From NCBI GenBank assembly GCA_029379215.1, contig JAQYWO010000028.1, forward strand, positions 1 to 49,306: 49,306 nucleotides of DNA. The letters are read 5' to 3'. A program made the translations under genes and the position numbers. Of the stretch, positions 34,466-43,513 are shown piece by piece; positions within the stretch are counted from its first letter, which is position 1; each line of letters begins with the position of its first letter. Source of the DNA: Rhizonema sp. PD37. GTDB lineage: Bacteria; Cyanobacteriota; Cyanobacteriia; Cyanobacteriales; Nostocaceae. The notes beneath the pieces are model-generated. The model ran no database searches. It was not told the origin of the DNA and was given only the letters and a program-made list of their open reading frames with translations.

Positions 34466-34770
34466 TCAAGCAAGTGCTGATTGACCATAGTCAGATTAAA
34501 CCAGTTTACGGTGAGATAGAAGTACATACTGTATTTGATAGTGAAGGAGATCACTATCAGGTAGTACGCTCCGGCTGGAATAAAAGTCGTCGGGTATATG
34601 GTTCCCTCATTCATATTGACTTAAAGGGCGATAAAATTTGGATTCAATATGACGGTACAGAAGTAGGCGTGGCGAATGAATTAGTGGAACTAGGAATACC
34701 CAAACAGGATATCGTGTTAGCATATCATTCGCCGTTCATGCGACAGTACGATGGATTTGCCGTTGGTTAG
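34435..34770 (+). CDS. xisI: XisI family protein
   Basis: 111 residues, full family length. Starts MDKIDQYRQLIKQVLIDHSQ and contains GEIEVHTVFDSEGDHYQVVR, GWNKSRRVYGSLIHIDLKGD, IWIQYDGTEVGVANELVELG and IVLAYHSPFMRQY, all typical of XisI. GGAGG lies about 10 bases upstream inside xisH, so the genes are translationally coupled. XisI is required with XisH for fdxN-element excision in Anabaena; the molecular role is unknown. Confidence 0.93.
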   Translation: MDKIDQYRQLIKQVLIDHSQIKPVYGEIEVHTVFDSEGDHYQVVRSGWNKSRRVYGSLIHIDLKGDKIWIQYDGTEVGVANELVELGIPKQDIVLAYHSPFMRQYDGFAVG

Positions 34771-34792
34771 CACTATTATTGCTCTTTTTTGC

Positions 34793-34875
34793 TTACCACA
34801 TTCTTTGTATCAAAATTACCACAGAAATCAAATGTGATGAGCTAGTTCGAGAACAAGGTCTTTGATTTGCAGCAT
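34793..34875 (-). repeat. 83-bp direct repeat, right copy
   Basis: Partner of 30588-30670. On the minus strand its mini-frame reads MLQIKDLVLELAHHI then stop (34875-34828), with GAGGAAA upstream as a possible ribosome site. It lies 23 bp after xisI and marks the right end of the island. Confidence 0.8.
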
Positions 34876-35009
34876 AGTGTTTCCTCGTTTGTGGTTAGCA
34901 GTCTATTCACTGCTAACAGGGGAGATGAGAAAAGTGCGAAGAGTTCTACAACAAAGATTAAATTCACAAGAACATGCTAAATTTATTCGCCGTTTGTAGT
35001 AGCGATCGC

Positions 35010-35414
35010 TTACCTTAGTATAAATAAGCTTGGATCGACATGGAAAAACTCTCCCAACGCCTCAGCTTGTTTTTGACTAATTTCTTGCTGAGCGTTGACA
35101 ACTCCGGCAGTCACTTCAGTTGAACCAATAATTCCCACTAAATCTGCTATTTCTATACTGCGAGCATCCATTAGGTGAAGGAGCCTTGAGTGTGGCGTTG
35201 AAGTGTTCAGCTGATAGTGCTTGTCTTCAAAATCTTCAACTAATGCTACCAGTAGTTCTAATAAAGTATCTTCTTCTGGAGTCAGTTCTGTTCGTGAGAT
35301 AAGTTCTTCAACAATCGCTAAAAATTTTTCGTTTTCCTCGTCACTTTTAATGACTATAGCCAGATGTTGAGACAGCAAATCACTGTAAGTTTTTGGATTA
35401 AAAGTAAGAGTCAT
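35010..35414 (-). CDS. higA: HigA-type antitoxin / transcriptional regulator
   Basis: 134 residues from ATG at 35414 (MTLTFNPKTYSDLLSQH); an upstream in-frame start at 35444 would lie inside higB and adds ten residues. The N-terminal half is helical and acidic (EENEKFLAIVEELISR, LTPEEDTLLELLVALVEDFE). The C-terminal half is a helix-turn-helix: LLHLMDARSIEIADLVGIIG, then ISQKQAEALGEFFHVDPSLF. This is the COG5499 HigA plan. It overlaps the end of higB by 17 bp, in the usual toxin-first order. The toxin gene is truncated, so this may now be an orphan regulator. Confidence 0.85.
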   Translation of the reverse strand: MTLTFNPKTYSDLLSQHLAIVIKSDEENEKFLAIVEELISRTELTPEEDTLLELLVALVEDFEDKHYQLNTSTPHSRLLHLMDARSIEIADLVGIIGSTEVTAGVVNAQQEISQKQAEALGEFFHVDPSLFILR

Positions 35415-35541
35415 TTTTCCAGTTATCTTTGTTATATTCGGCATGAGTCAAGACGTATTTAATGTAAACTGTGAAAATCTCGTAAGTAAGTCGGCGATAA
35501 AAAACATAATTATGTAAATAAAAGTAAAGTTCATAAAAATA
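35398..35541 (-). pseudogene. higB toxin fragment
   Basis: The frame ends in YRRLTYEIFTVYIKYVLTHA, then EYNKDNWKNDSYF, which matches the C-terminal third of HigB toxins (VYIRxVLTHAEYDKxxWK). The N-terminal two-thirds are absent: upstream lies the hairpin repeat at 35546-35579. The stop overlaps the start of higA by 17 bp as in intact higBA pairs. The toxin is therefore dead while the antitoxin remains complete. Confidence 0.8.
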
Positions 35542-35545
35542 CCTC

Positions 35546-35579
35546 GTAGTGAGCGCTTCAGCGCTAAAGCGCTTACTAC
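35546..35579. repeat. GTAGTGAGCGCTT hairpin repeat
   Basis: GTAGTGAGCGCTT (35546-35558) and AAGCGCTTACTAC (35567-35579) form a 13-bp stem with one mismatch. It sits exactly where the higB coding homology ends. A related element is at 29132-29172. Confidence 0.8.
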
Positions 35580-35613
35580 AAACTCTCATTTATTTATGCC
35601 GACACTTATACTC

Positions 35614-35647
35614 AGATTCCCGACAACTTTTACGAAGTCGGGAATCT
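35614..35647. repeat. AGATTCCCGAC hairpin repeat
   Basis: AGATTCCCGAC (35614-35624) and GTCGGGAATCT (35637-35647) are perfect 11-bp arms with a 12-base loop. It is related to the element at 307-339 and to a half copy at 4557-4568. The 84-codon frame running through it (35596-35850) is not accepted as a gene. The rest of the gap to the malic enzyme is AT-rich and empty. Confidence 0.75.
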
Positions 35648-35959
35648 TGTTGTTCACGCGATATTTGTTACCTTTAATAATCAACCAATGCCTCGCAGGA
35701 ATCAGCGTGCTTTTGGCAATATTCTCTCAGTTTTTTAAGACTGTTGATATGCATCAAGCTATCAATCTTATATTTTGGAAATTTTTTAGTCTCTTGACTA
35801 TGCTATCAAATGAAGCATCAAAAACTAACTATGTATATTTTAATACATAAAAACCTAGATATGTGATTACTTACCTTGAGCGATAAAGTGTCACTTGAGT
35901 GCCGGAGTTAGCTAAATTGTAAATCGTTATATTAAAGTGAATTGAATCGTAAATCCGAA

Positions 35960-37351
35960 ATGACAAACCTCACCCCTAATTCTAGTTTTAGTTTGACACT
36001 CCGCCTGCAAATTCCCAACCGCGTCGGGATGTTAGCAGAAGTGACTAAGGCGATCGCCACCAGTGGCGGTAATTTTGGTCAAATTGATTTAGTTGAGCAA
36101 ACAAGGGCTACTTCCATTCGCGAGATCAGTGTTGATGCAGCCAGCACCGAACATGCTGAAACAATTGTACAAGCGGTAAAAGCTTTGCCAGATATTCAGG
36201 TGCTAGATGTCTACGACCGCACCTTTAATTTGCATCGAGGTGGAAAAATCAGTGTTACGAGTAGAATTGCTCTTAAAAGCGTGTCGGATTTAGCAATGGC
36301 TTACACGCCTGGAGTCGGACGAATTTGTAATGCGATCGCCGAAAATCCAGAAGAAGTTTACAACTTGACCATCAAAAAAAATACTGTCGCCATTGTAACA
36401 GATGGGAGTGCTGTCTTAGGTTTGGGAAACTTGGGACCAGAAGCGGCATTGCCAGTTATGGAAGGTAAAGCAATGCTGTTTAAGGAATTTGCAGGTATAG
36501 ATGCCTTTCCCATCTGTCTTGCCACCCAAGATACCGACAAGATCATTGAAGCCGTCAAAAACATTGCCCCAGTCTTTGGGGGTGTAAACTTAGAAGATAT
36601 CGCTGCTCCTCGCTGCTTTGAGATTGAAGCAAAACTGCGGCAACAATTAGATATCCCCATCTTTCATGATGACCAGCATGGCACAGCAATTGTCACTCTA
36701 GCTGCGTTATTCAATGCCTTGAAGCTGGTAAATAAGTCAATGACGGATATCCATATCGTCATTAACGGTGCTGGGGCTGCAGGGATTGCGATCGCCCGGT
36801 TACTCCGTAAAGCCGGTGCAGAAAAAATTTGGCTCTGTGACTCCAAAGGTATTCTTTCCACCAGTCGCACAGACTTAACAGCAGAGAAGTCCGAATTTGC
36901 AGTGAAAGCCCAAGGTACCTTAGCAGGTGCCTTACAAGCAGCAGATGTTTTTATTGGCGTCAGCGCACCAGGAGTATTGACACCGGAAATGGTGCGTTCG
37001 ATGGCGAAAGACGCGATTGTGTTTGCAATGGCAAATCCCATTCCCGAAATTCAACCAGAATTAATCAAAGACGAAGTGGCGATTATTGCTACCGGTCGTA
37101 GTGATTACCCAAATCAAATTAATAACGTCCTTGCATTTCCAGGAGTCTTTCGTGGTGCTTTAGATTGTCGAGCCGCAACTATTACTACCACCATGTACCT
37201 AGAAGCCGCCACCGCGATCGCGTCTCTAGTCAAACCTTCCGATCTTAACAAAGAACACATCATTCCTTCTGTTTTTGATGAACGGGTTGCGACTGCTGTT
37301 GCAGGTGCCGTGCAACATGCAGCACGTCAAGAAGGGATCGCTCGTAGTTAA
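35960..37351 (+). CDS. NAD(P)-dependent malic enzyme with ACT domain
   Basis: 463 residues from ATG at 35960 (an in-frame TTG at 35942 adds six). Converts malate to pyruvate and CO2. An ACT domain occupies about residues 10-85 (SLTLRLQIPNRVGMLAEVTK at its start), suggesting control by a small ligand. The malic core follows: LAMAYTPGVGRIC (Tyr), MEGKAMLFKEFAGIDAFPI (Lys), NLEDIAAPRCFEIE and HDDQHGTAIV (metal Glu/Asp/Asp), the GAGAAGIA nucleotide loop, and FAMANPIPEI. This short bacterial form lacks the C-terminal phosphotransacetylase part of MaeB. With PEP carboxylase at 14493 it closes a C4-acid loop. It appears to be a single transcription unit. Confidence 0.93.
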   Translation: MTNLTPNSSFSLTLRLQIPNRVGMLAEVTKAIATSGGNFGQIDLVEQTRATSIREISVDAASTEHAETIVQAVKALPDIQVLDVYDRTFNLHRGGKISVTSRIALKSVSDLAMAYTPGVGRICNAIAENPEEVYNLTIKKNTVAIVTDGSAVLGLGNLGPEAALPVMEGKAMLFKEFAGIDAFPICLATQDTDKIIEAVKNIAPVFGGVNLEDIAAPRCFEIEAKLRQQLDIPIFHDDQHGTAIVTLAALFNALKLVNKSMTDIHIVINGAGAAGIAIARLLRKAGAEKIWLCDSKGILSTSRTDLTAEKSEFAVKAQGTLAGALQAADVFIGVSAPGVLTPEMVRSMAKDAIVFAMANPIPEIQPELIKDEVAIIATGRSDYPNQINNVLAFPGVFRGALDCRAATITTTMYLEAATAIASLVKPSDLNKEHIIPSVFDERVATAVAGAVQHAARQEGIARS

Positions 37352-37454
37352 GTATGTAAATAGCTAGAAAGACAGGGGGAGCAGGGGTAGGAGCAATTCC
37401 GCTCAAAGCAGGGGTAATAATACCTGTCTTCCCCCTCTTGAATCTCGAGTCTCC

Positions 37455-38201
37455 TTAATCCCCATTCAAAAATTCCAAATATCCATTGCTGAGTTCTTTC
37501 ACTGCTAACTCATAAAACTGCTTACCGTGTTCTGGTGTAGCCAAAGCAGGGTTTGAACCCATTCTGCCATCTGGGTAACGCTCTCGAAAGTTAGTAGAGC
37601 TAAAAATTTTGTATCCACTGCCAACGGATGGGGAAAGGGGTGCAAGCTTAATCACTTCTGGATAAAGATACTGAGTTATAGCTACTTCGCTCGGTGTGGC
37701 ATGAGATCCTTCTTGATCACCGTATAATTCTTTTGCCAGCCTGTAAACCGAACCGCACATAAACCAGTTAGCAACTTGACACTGTACTTTTTGTGCGTTG
37801 TGAACCTGCAATTCTTCTAGGTAAGCGTAAGTTTCGGAAAAAGCTGCTTTTAAAGTAGCTATATTGCCACCATGCCCGTTGATAAAGTAGAACTTCGTAA
37901 AACCTGCTTTGGTTAAAGACATGATGTAGTCTCTTACCAACTGAATCATCGTGCTGGGACGCAGACTGATTGTGCCGGGGAAAGCGGTATGATGTAGTGC
38001 CATTCCCACATTAATTGTTGGAGCAACTATTGCTTGGGTTGCTTCACCCACACCGTGTGCGATCGCTTCTGCACTAATCGCATCGGTGCCAATTAATCCT
38101 GTTGGTCCATGTTGCTCTGTGGAACCTATAGGGAGAATAATACCTTGAGACTGCTGTAAATAAGCTTCGACTTCCTGCCACGTACTTAAATGCAATAACA
38201 T
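37455..38201 (-). CDS. Creatininase family amidohydrolase
   Basis: 248 residues. Metal-binding motifs of the creatininase/MftE/FAPy deformylase family are present: PIGSTEQHGP (Glu29, His31), GTDA (Asp40), FINGHGGN (His110), and GSHATPSE with a Glu. These coordinate two divalent ions and hydrolyse an amide bond in a cyclic substrate. Cyanobacteria do not usually live on creatinine, so the true substrate is unknown; a pterin-, pyrimidine- or peptide-maturation role is possible. It converges with the malic enzyme gene (103 bp gap). Confidence 0.9.
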   Translation of the reverse strand: MLLHLSTWQEVEAYLQQSQGIILPIGSTEQHGPTGLIGTDAISAEAIAHGVGEATQAIVAPTINVGMALHHTAFPGTISLRPSTMIQLVRDYIMSLTKAGFTKFYFINGHGGNIATLKAAFSETYAYLEELQVHNAQKVQCQVANWFMCGSVYRLAKELYGDQEGSHATPSEVAITQYLYPEVIKLAPLSPSVGSGYKIFSSTNFRERYPDGRMGSNPALATPEHGKQFYELAVKELSNGYLEFLNGD

Positions 38202-38268
38202 TTTTGTCTCGCCAATTAGGAGATAAATTTTTGCTTAGTGATTCTCCTACTTTAGCCTATGACCGTTT

Positions 38269-38625
38269 TTAGCAGAATGACTGAATATCCTCACCACATT
38301 TGTCTACTAAATAGCACAGAGCCCGAAAACGCAATCCGACAAATTGGTCGTAAAGTGGATTTAACTTGCACATGGGAGGAATATGAGCTATCTTACGACC
38401 AAATAAGGTAAGATCTCTTTCAAAGGGACATTGAGCGGGTATTAGTTTAGCAATAAATCTAGCCAATTTCCGATTTTTAATTTCTAAAGAATCCAGCCAG
38501 TGGCGCAATGGATGCAGGAGATCAACTTGATTGTGAGTAAATTGTTTTTGATTTAGTAGTTGATTGCTTTCTAAGCTAGGGCTAACAAAAGCAGAAAAAA
38601 TAATTCGACGGTTAGTTTTGAGCAT
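38269..38625 (-). CDS. Mo-dependent nitrogenase C-terminal domain protein
   Basis: 118 residues, soluble. The second half has the family pattern: ARFIAKLIPAQCPFERDLTL, then IAHIPPMCKLNPLYDQFVGL and RFRALCYLVDKCGEDI, with four conserved Cys. This domain was named from nitrogenase-linked genes in cyanobacteria, but its role is not known and stand-alone copies exist in several cyanobacteria. The N-terminal 40 residues are variable. It is 67 bp upstream of the creatininase gene, same strand, so they could be cotranscribed. Confidence 0.85.
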   Translation of the reverse strand: MLKTNRRIIFSAFVSPSLESNQLLNQKQFTHNQVDLLHPLRHWLDSLEIKNRKLARFIAKLIPAQCPFERDLTLFGRKIAHIPPMCKLNPLYDQFVGLRFRALCYLVDKCGEDIQSFC

Positions 38626-39442
38626 AGCTGTAATTTGTATGTCCTGGTATTAAGCAATTTATGCTATTTTAATTGTGTTCGTTAATAGTATTAGCGATTC
38701 ACAATTCTTGCTGCATAAGAGAAATCTCAATTTCATTTCTTCCCCGAATAATTGCTATTTAAGCTCAAAAATATATGTAAAACTGTCCAGTGCAATACAA
38801 AATTAAAATTTTATAAAGACAGCTTTTACATACCGCTTAATTGCTAATTTCTTTCATGGGTGCATACTTTGAATGTAAATCTTGTATCTAAAATCGAACT
38901 GTATCTTAAGGTGTAATTTTTCATAGTCAAGAATGGCTTCGCTATTGATAAAGCTAGTCTATATAAGGTTTTCAGCAGACTAAGCAATGATTTTATCCTA
39001 CTTTATATTTCCGTATTATGTTATTTATTTGACAAAAAAGCACATATTATTTACTTAATAACTTGCAGAAGATTATTTAAGAGTTGCAAGCTAATGTTGT
39101 TATTAATCTATTAATAAAAATGAGACAAAGTAATTTCTTATATATTTTAGAATGATCCCTATAATGATCTGTGCATTGATACCATTCAAAACCAGATTCA
39201 TCAGATTTTTCTTGATGCAGCTTTTGCATTTCGAGCAGTCAACCTAATCCTGCTAGGGTGATATTTTATACACATAGGCGTCCGCTCTCCCGCTAATACC
39301 GTTTCACTTTTAAAGTTGATACATTTAGTTAGGCAAGCAGTTCTTAGGCAGTTCTTGAGCAAATATAGCGGTTCTCGTTTTAATCACAGACAAAAAACCC
39401 TCACCCCGCGCTTGCGCGGGCACCCGTTTCACCTTTCATACT
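38626..39442. other. Long AT-rich intergenic gap
   Basis: About 0.8 kb with no convincing frame on either strand; base composition is much more AT-rich than the flanks. It contains the upstream region of the Mo-nitrogenase-domain gene. A short hairpin CCCGCGC/GCGCGGG with a TT loop is at 39405-39420, part of the 'CACCCCGCGC' repeats common in these genomes. Confidence 0.55.
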
Positions 39443-39507
39443 GAAAAATCCGGCAGCCTTATTACTAAGAGCGCTGGTTTGGAGCCAACTATGTTGCCGG
39501 ATTTTTC
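39443..39507 (-). terminator. Inverted repeat downstream of mfd, possible terminator
   Basis: GAAAAATCCGGCA (39443-39455) and TGCCGGATTTTTC (39495-39507) are perfect 13-bp arms with a 39-base loop. Each arm ends in an A/T5 tract, so a transcript from either side would end the stem with a U-run. It lies 100 bp after the mfd stop. The long loop makes it less typical. Confidence 0.5.
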
Positions 39508-39606
39508 GTTGGTATTAGCCCAACCCTCACACATGCGCTTGGGAGAAGGGCTTTCAAAGAGAGGGCGAGAGTGTATGGGATTTGACAGAGAACGAGGAGT
39601 CGTCCC

Positions 39607-42600
39607 TCAAACAACCGCACCCTGCATTTTCTCAAAAGCATCAATTAGGGTTTGCAATTGTTGATCTGCTTTGAGAACAGCCAAACCCCGCACTGAAACT
39701 TTACCAGGCGAGTAAATAAAACGCGCTTTGAGAGTTTCTGACAGATTCCCGGCCAACAAATTCCAACCAGGTTCCTCCATCGGCGTTTCTAAAACAACGT
39801 GCTGCTTATTTTCTGGTTTAATGCGGCTAAATCCTAGTATCTTCGCTAACTGTTTGAGTTCCATCACTCGTAATAGCTGGCTTGCTGATTTGGGGATTGT
39901 GCCGTAGCGATCGCTCCACTCAGCCGCAATTTGCATTAATTCTTCTTTAGATTTGGCAGTTGCAACCGCGCGGTATGCACTCATCTTTTGATCCAAATCG
40001 GGGATATAATCTGCTGGAATAAACGCCGTGAGATTGAGGTCAATTTGAGTATCGTCAACTTTAGGAATTTCTTGCCCTCTGATTTCTCTAATAGCTTCTT
40101 CCAACATTTCCATGTATAAATCGAAACCTATCGTTTCCATTTGCCCGGATTGTTCTGCACCCAGCAAGTTCCCGACACCACGAATTTCCATATCGCGCAC
40201 AGCCAACTGATATCCAGAACCCAACTGCGTGAACTCTTGTATAGCACGTAACCGTTGACGTGCAGGATCTGATAAAACTTGCTGCTTTGGATAAAACAAC
40301 CAGGCATGAGCTTGAATGCCAGCACGACCAACACGACCGCGTAACTGATAAAGTTGAGATAAACCAAAACGGTGAGCATCCTCAATCAAGATCGTGTTGA
40401 CTCGAGGGATATCTAAACCAGATTCAATAATCGTAGTACAAACAAGGATATCGGCTTCCCCAGTGCTAAAGGAGAGCATGGTAGATTCTAACTCACCTTC
40501 TTCCATCTGACCATGAGCTACCACAAACCTTCCACCTGGGATCATTTCCCGCAACGTTGCCGTCGTCTCCTCAATTCCATCAACTCGTGGAACTACGTAA
40601 AAAACCTGTCCGCCTCTATCAAGTTCTTGACGAATAGCGCTACGGACTGTCTCTGGATTCTTGGGTGCGAGATGTGTTTTAATCGGGCGTCTGGATGGAG
40701 GGGGTGTAGTAATTAAACTCATTTCCCGAATACCCGATAAGGACATATACAAAGTACGGGGAATCGGGGTAGCAGACAAAGTTAGGACATCAACCTGAGT
40801 CTTCAAGGTTTTAATTTTCTCTTTTTGATTCACCCCAAAACGCTGTTCTTCATCCACCACCAAAAGTCCTAAGTCACGGAAGTTCACGCCTTTACCTAAA
40901 AGTTGGTGTGTACCAACAACCACATCTAATTCCCCTGTTGCCAGTCTTTTGAGAATGTCACGGCGTTCTTCCATGCTACGGAAGCGGTTGAGTAACCCAA
41001 CATTAATTGGATAGGGAGCAAAGCGTTCTTTGAGAGTGTGATAATGCTGCTGGGTGAGGATTGTGGTTGGTGCTAGGAGTGCAACTTGTCTGCCGATAGT
41101 AACAGCTTTAAAGATGGCGCGAATTGCGACTTCAGTTTTACCAAAACCGACATCGCCACAGACTAAACGATCCATCGGGCGATCGCTTTGCATATCTCGT
41201 TTCACATCTTGCACGGCCTTGAGCTGATCGGTTGTAGGTTGATAAGGGAACGAGTCTTCCATTTCCTCTTGCCATGGCATATCTTGGGGAAAAGCAAAGC
41301 CTTTTTGTTGCGATCGCGCTGCATACAGCTTGAGTAAATCCACTGCCAACTTTTTGATCGCTTTGCGGACTTTGTTTTTGGTATTTTCCCAAGCTTTACC
41401 AGTCATCTTGTTCAGTTCTGGTGGCTTATCGGTTGTCGTCCGCAACCGCGACAAAGCACCGACTTGATCGGCTGCTACCCGCAGTAACCCGTCCGCATAT
41501 TGCACCACCAAATAATCGCGAGTTTCTTGATTGATTACAAGACTTTCTAGCTTGACAAATTTACCTACACCATGATTTCTGTGAACGACGTAATCTCCAG
41601 GGCGCAACTTGTTGGGATCAACTTGCTTAGAAGTCGCTTTTCTGCGCTTGCGGATATAACTGGGAGTCGCAAGGGAGTGCTGCCCAAAAAATTCGCGATC
41701 AGTTATGACAACCAGCCTGTATGTTGGCAGGATAAAACCTTCCAATTCAGCTAAACCGGAATATTTGAGTGCGACTGGAGTGTGACTAGTTTGTAACTTT
41801 TCAATTGCTAGGTAGTCACGGGGGTTAGGGATGAACTGGGCAGGGCAATCATGTTCCTGTAATAAGGAAACAGAACGCGAAGGCTGTGCAGAAAGCAACC
41901 AGATAGAAAATTTGCGATCGCGTTCAAGTCGCAGTGTTTCCGCAATTTTGGCAAATTGGTGTGGCGTAACTGGCACTGAACGACTGGCGAGGTTAATGCT
42001 ACGACTTACAGATAAATCATCTGCTCCATGATCCGTCGCCAATTCTGACAAGTACAGTTTTTTAAATTCCGTCAAGGAAGCCAGACACTCATCAAAAAAA
42101 TGATGAATTTTCGGTAATGTTGAGTCCAGTGAAGTAGATTCATCCCCACCCAGCATTCTCCACTGTTCCTCCGCATTCTCTACCCAGCGATCGCTATGAG
42201 CATGGGATTGTTCTGGCTCATCAATAGTAATCAGGGTATTTTTTGGTAAATAGTCTATTAGAGACGCAACTTTGTCAAAGGCTAATCCTAAAAAGCGACG
42301 ACTACCTTCAAGCTCTCCAGATTCTGAGTTCAACTCAGCACTCAAAACTTTTGACTCACTACTATTTTTAAGTGCCTCCATCAAAATGGGAGCAAAGCTT
42401 GTGGGGGTAAGATAAGAAAAGTCAATTTTATCTAGAGCAGAACGTTGAGTTGCTGGGTCAAATTCCCGGATATGCTCAATTTCATCACCAAACCATTCCA
42501 ATCGTACTGGTAACTCAGATGAAACTGGGAACACATCAACAATATCACCGCGCCGACTCCACTGACCTTCCATTTCTACTAGAGGCACGCGTTCGTAACC

Positions 42601-43140
42601 CAGACGAGTTATTTTTTCCCCAAAGGCATCTAAGTCAAATTCCATGCCGCGTTTTAAGGTGAGACAAAAGGGTTGAAATGCGGACACTGGTGGTAAGTGA
42701 GGTTGCAGTGCTGCAACCGTGGCGACAATCGCCACCAAAGAGGAGGGGGAGATTGTCGCCGTCGGTGAGGGGGGGAAATTTTCTGTGTCTCTCCCTCCCC
42801 CGATTTGTACCAAGTCCGCGAGTACCTGCATCTGTCCCCAAGTCATCTCAGTTTCCGGATCAAATGGTTCATAGGGTGATGCCTCGGAGGTTGGGTAAAA
42901 ATGCACGGTTTGCCATCCCATCGCCTCTAACTGTGCTGTCCAGCGTCCGGCTTCTTCCAAAGTGGCACAAACCACGAACAAATTTCGTTCCTCTGTTTTA
43001 GCCAATGCTGAGGCTACCAAGCCTTTAGGCAAGCGAGGAAAGCCGTTTAAGCGCAACTCTTGTTGCCGATCTAACTTGGAGAGAAGTTCAGTAGTGAGCG
43101 GAGATCGCCCCAAAGCACGCACAATAGAAGAAAAGGGCAT
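39607..43140 (-). CDS. mfd: Transcription-repair coupling factor
   Basis: 1177 residues, full length. Mfd displaces stalled RNA polymerase and recruits UvrA to lesions. Domains: UvrB-like N-terminal region (about 30-350), CarD-like polymerase-interaction domain (about 512-575, [20 protein letters not shown]), helicase domain 1 with Walker [11 protein letters not shown] (661-670) and Walker B DEEQ ([11 protein letters not shown]), helicase domain 2 with the [13 protein letters not shown] motif ([15 protein letters not shown]) and [10 protein letters not shown], and the TRCF C-terminal domain. A Ser/Pro-rich insertion at about 120-136 is unusual and may be species-specific. It is divergent from the CorC/HlyC-like gene. 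Confidence 0.97.
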   Translation of the reverse strand: MPFSSIVRALGRSPLTTELLSKLDRQQELRLNGFPRLPKGLVASALAKTEERNLFVVCATLEEAGRWTAQLEAMGWQTVHFYPTSEASPYEPFDPETEMTWGQMQVLADLVQIGGGRDTENFPPSPTATISPSSLVAIVATVAALQPHLPPVSAFQPFCLTLKRGMEFDLDAFGEKITRLGYERVPLVEMEGQWSRRGDIVDVFPVSSELPVRLEWFGDEIEHIREFDPATQRSALDKIDFSYLTPTSFAPILMEALKNSSESKVLSAELNSESGELEGSRRFLGLAFDKVASLIDYLPKNTLITIDEPEQSHAHSDRWVENAEEQWRMLGGDESTSLDSTLPKIHHFFDECLASLTEFKKLYLSELATDHGADDLSVSRSINLASRSVPVTPHQFAKIAETLRLERDRKFSIWLLSAQPSRSVSLLQEHDCPAQFIPNPRDYLAIEKLQTSHTPVALKYSGLAELEGFILPTYRLVVITDREFFGQHSLATPSYIRKRRKATSKQVDPNKLRPGDYVVHRNHGVGKFVKLESLVINQETRDYLVVQYADGLLRVAADQVGALSRLRTTTDKPPELNKMTGKAWENTKNKVRKAIKKLAVDLLKLYAARSQQKGFAFPQDMPWQEEMEDSFPYQPTTDQLKAVQDVKRDMQSDRPMDRLVCGDVGFGKTEVAIRAIFKAVTIGRQVALLAPTTILTQQHYHTLKERFAPYPINVGLLNRFRSMEERRDILKRLATGELDVVVGTHQLLGKGVNFRDLGLLVVDEEQRFGVNQKEKIKTLKTQVDVLTLSATPIPRTLYMSLSGIREMSLITTPPPSRRPIKTHLAPKNPETVRSAIRQELDRGGQVFYVVPRVDGIEETTATLREMIPGGRFVVAHGQMEEGELESTMLSFSTGEADILVCTTIIESGLDIPRVNTILIEDAHRFGLSQLYQLRGRVGRAGIQAHAWLFYPKQQVLSDPARQRLRAIQEFTQLGSGYQLAVRDMEIRGVGNLLGAEQSGQMETIGFDLYMEMLEEAIREIRGQEIPKVDDTQIDLNLTAFIPADYIPDLDQKMSAYRAVATAKSKEELMQIAAEWSDRYGTIPKSASQLLRVMELKQLAKILGFSRIKPENKQHVVLETPMEEPGWNLLAGNLSETLKARFIYSPGKVSVRGLAVLKADQQLQTLIDAFEKMQGAVV

Positions 43141-43513
43141 ACGTTCTCAAACAGATGGAAGTCTTTCTGACAGGCAGGCTTTGTTATGCCTACTTTAACT
43201 ATTGTAAAAGTGTCAAGGTGGAAGAAGTCTTACTTTAGAGACATTAACCTTAGTACAATAATCACAGACCCAGCACTAATATACGGTTAAAACAATGTGC
43301 TTTTACTAACATATGCCGGAAAAAGAACTCTTATCTCCCCTATTTTAAGTATCATCTGTTAATAAAAGTACAAAATATACATTATGACTAAGACGATTGG
43401 AGTGAAAAATTAGCAATTAGCAACAATCATGTTTTGGAGCGCGAATCATTTAGGATTGCTATAAGAGGTTAGAGTTAAGCGCAGTTTGCTGGTAGTATCG
43501 GCAATTTATAGAA
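43141..43513. other. Divergent control region of mfd and CBS membrane gene
   Basis: 373 bp between two divergent starts (mfd leftwards, CorC/HlyC-like rightwards). It must hold both promoters. I see AT-rich stretches but no single clear -35/-10 pair, operator or hairpin. Confidence 0.5.

Noticed and set aside
35596..35850. 84-codon hydrophobic plus-strand frame before the malic enzyme
   Set aside because: It begins inside the AGATTCCCGAC hairpin repeat and the rest is AT-rich DNA that reads as hydrophobic by chance.
39479..39664. 61-codon plus-strand frame
   Set aside because: It spans a terminator-like inverted repeat and runs into the 3' end of mfd on the other strand.
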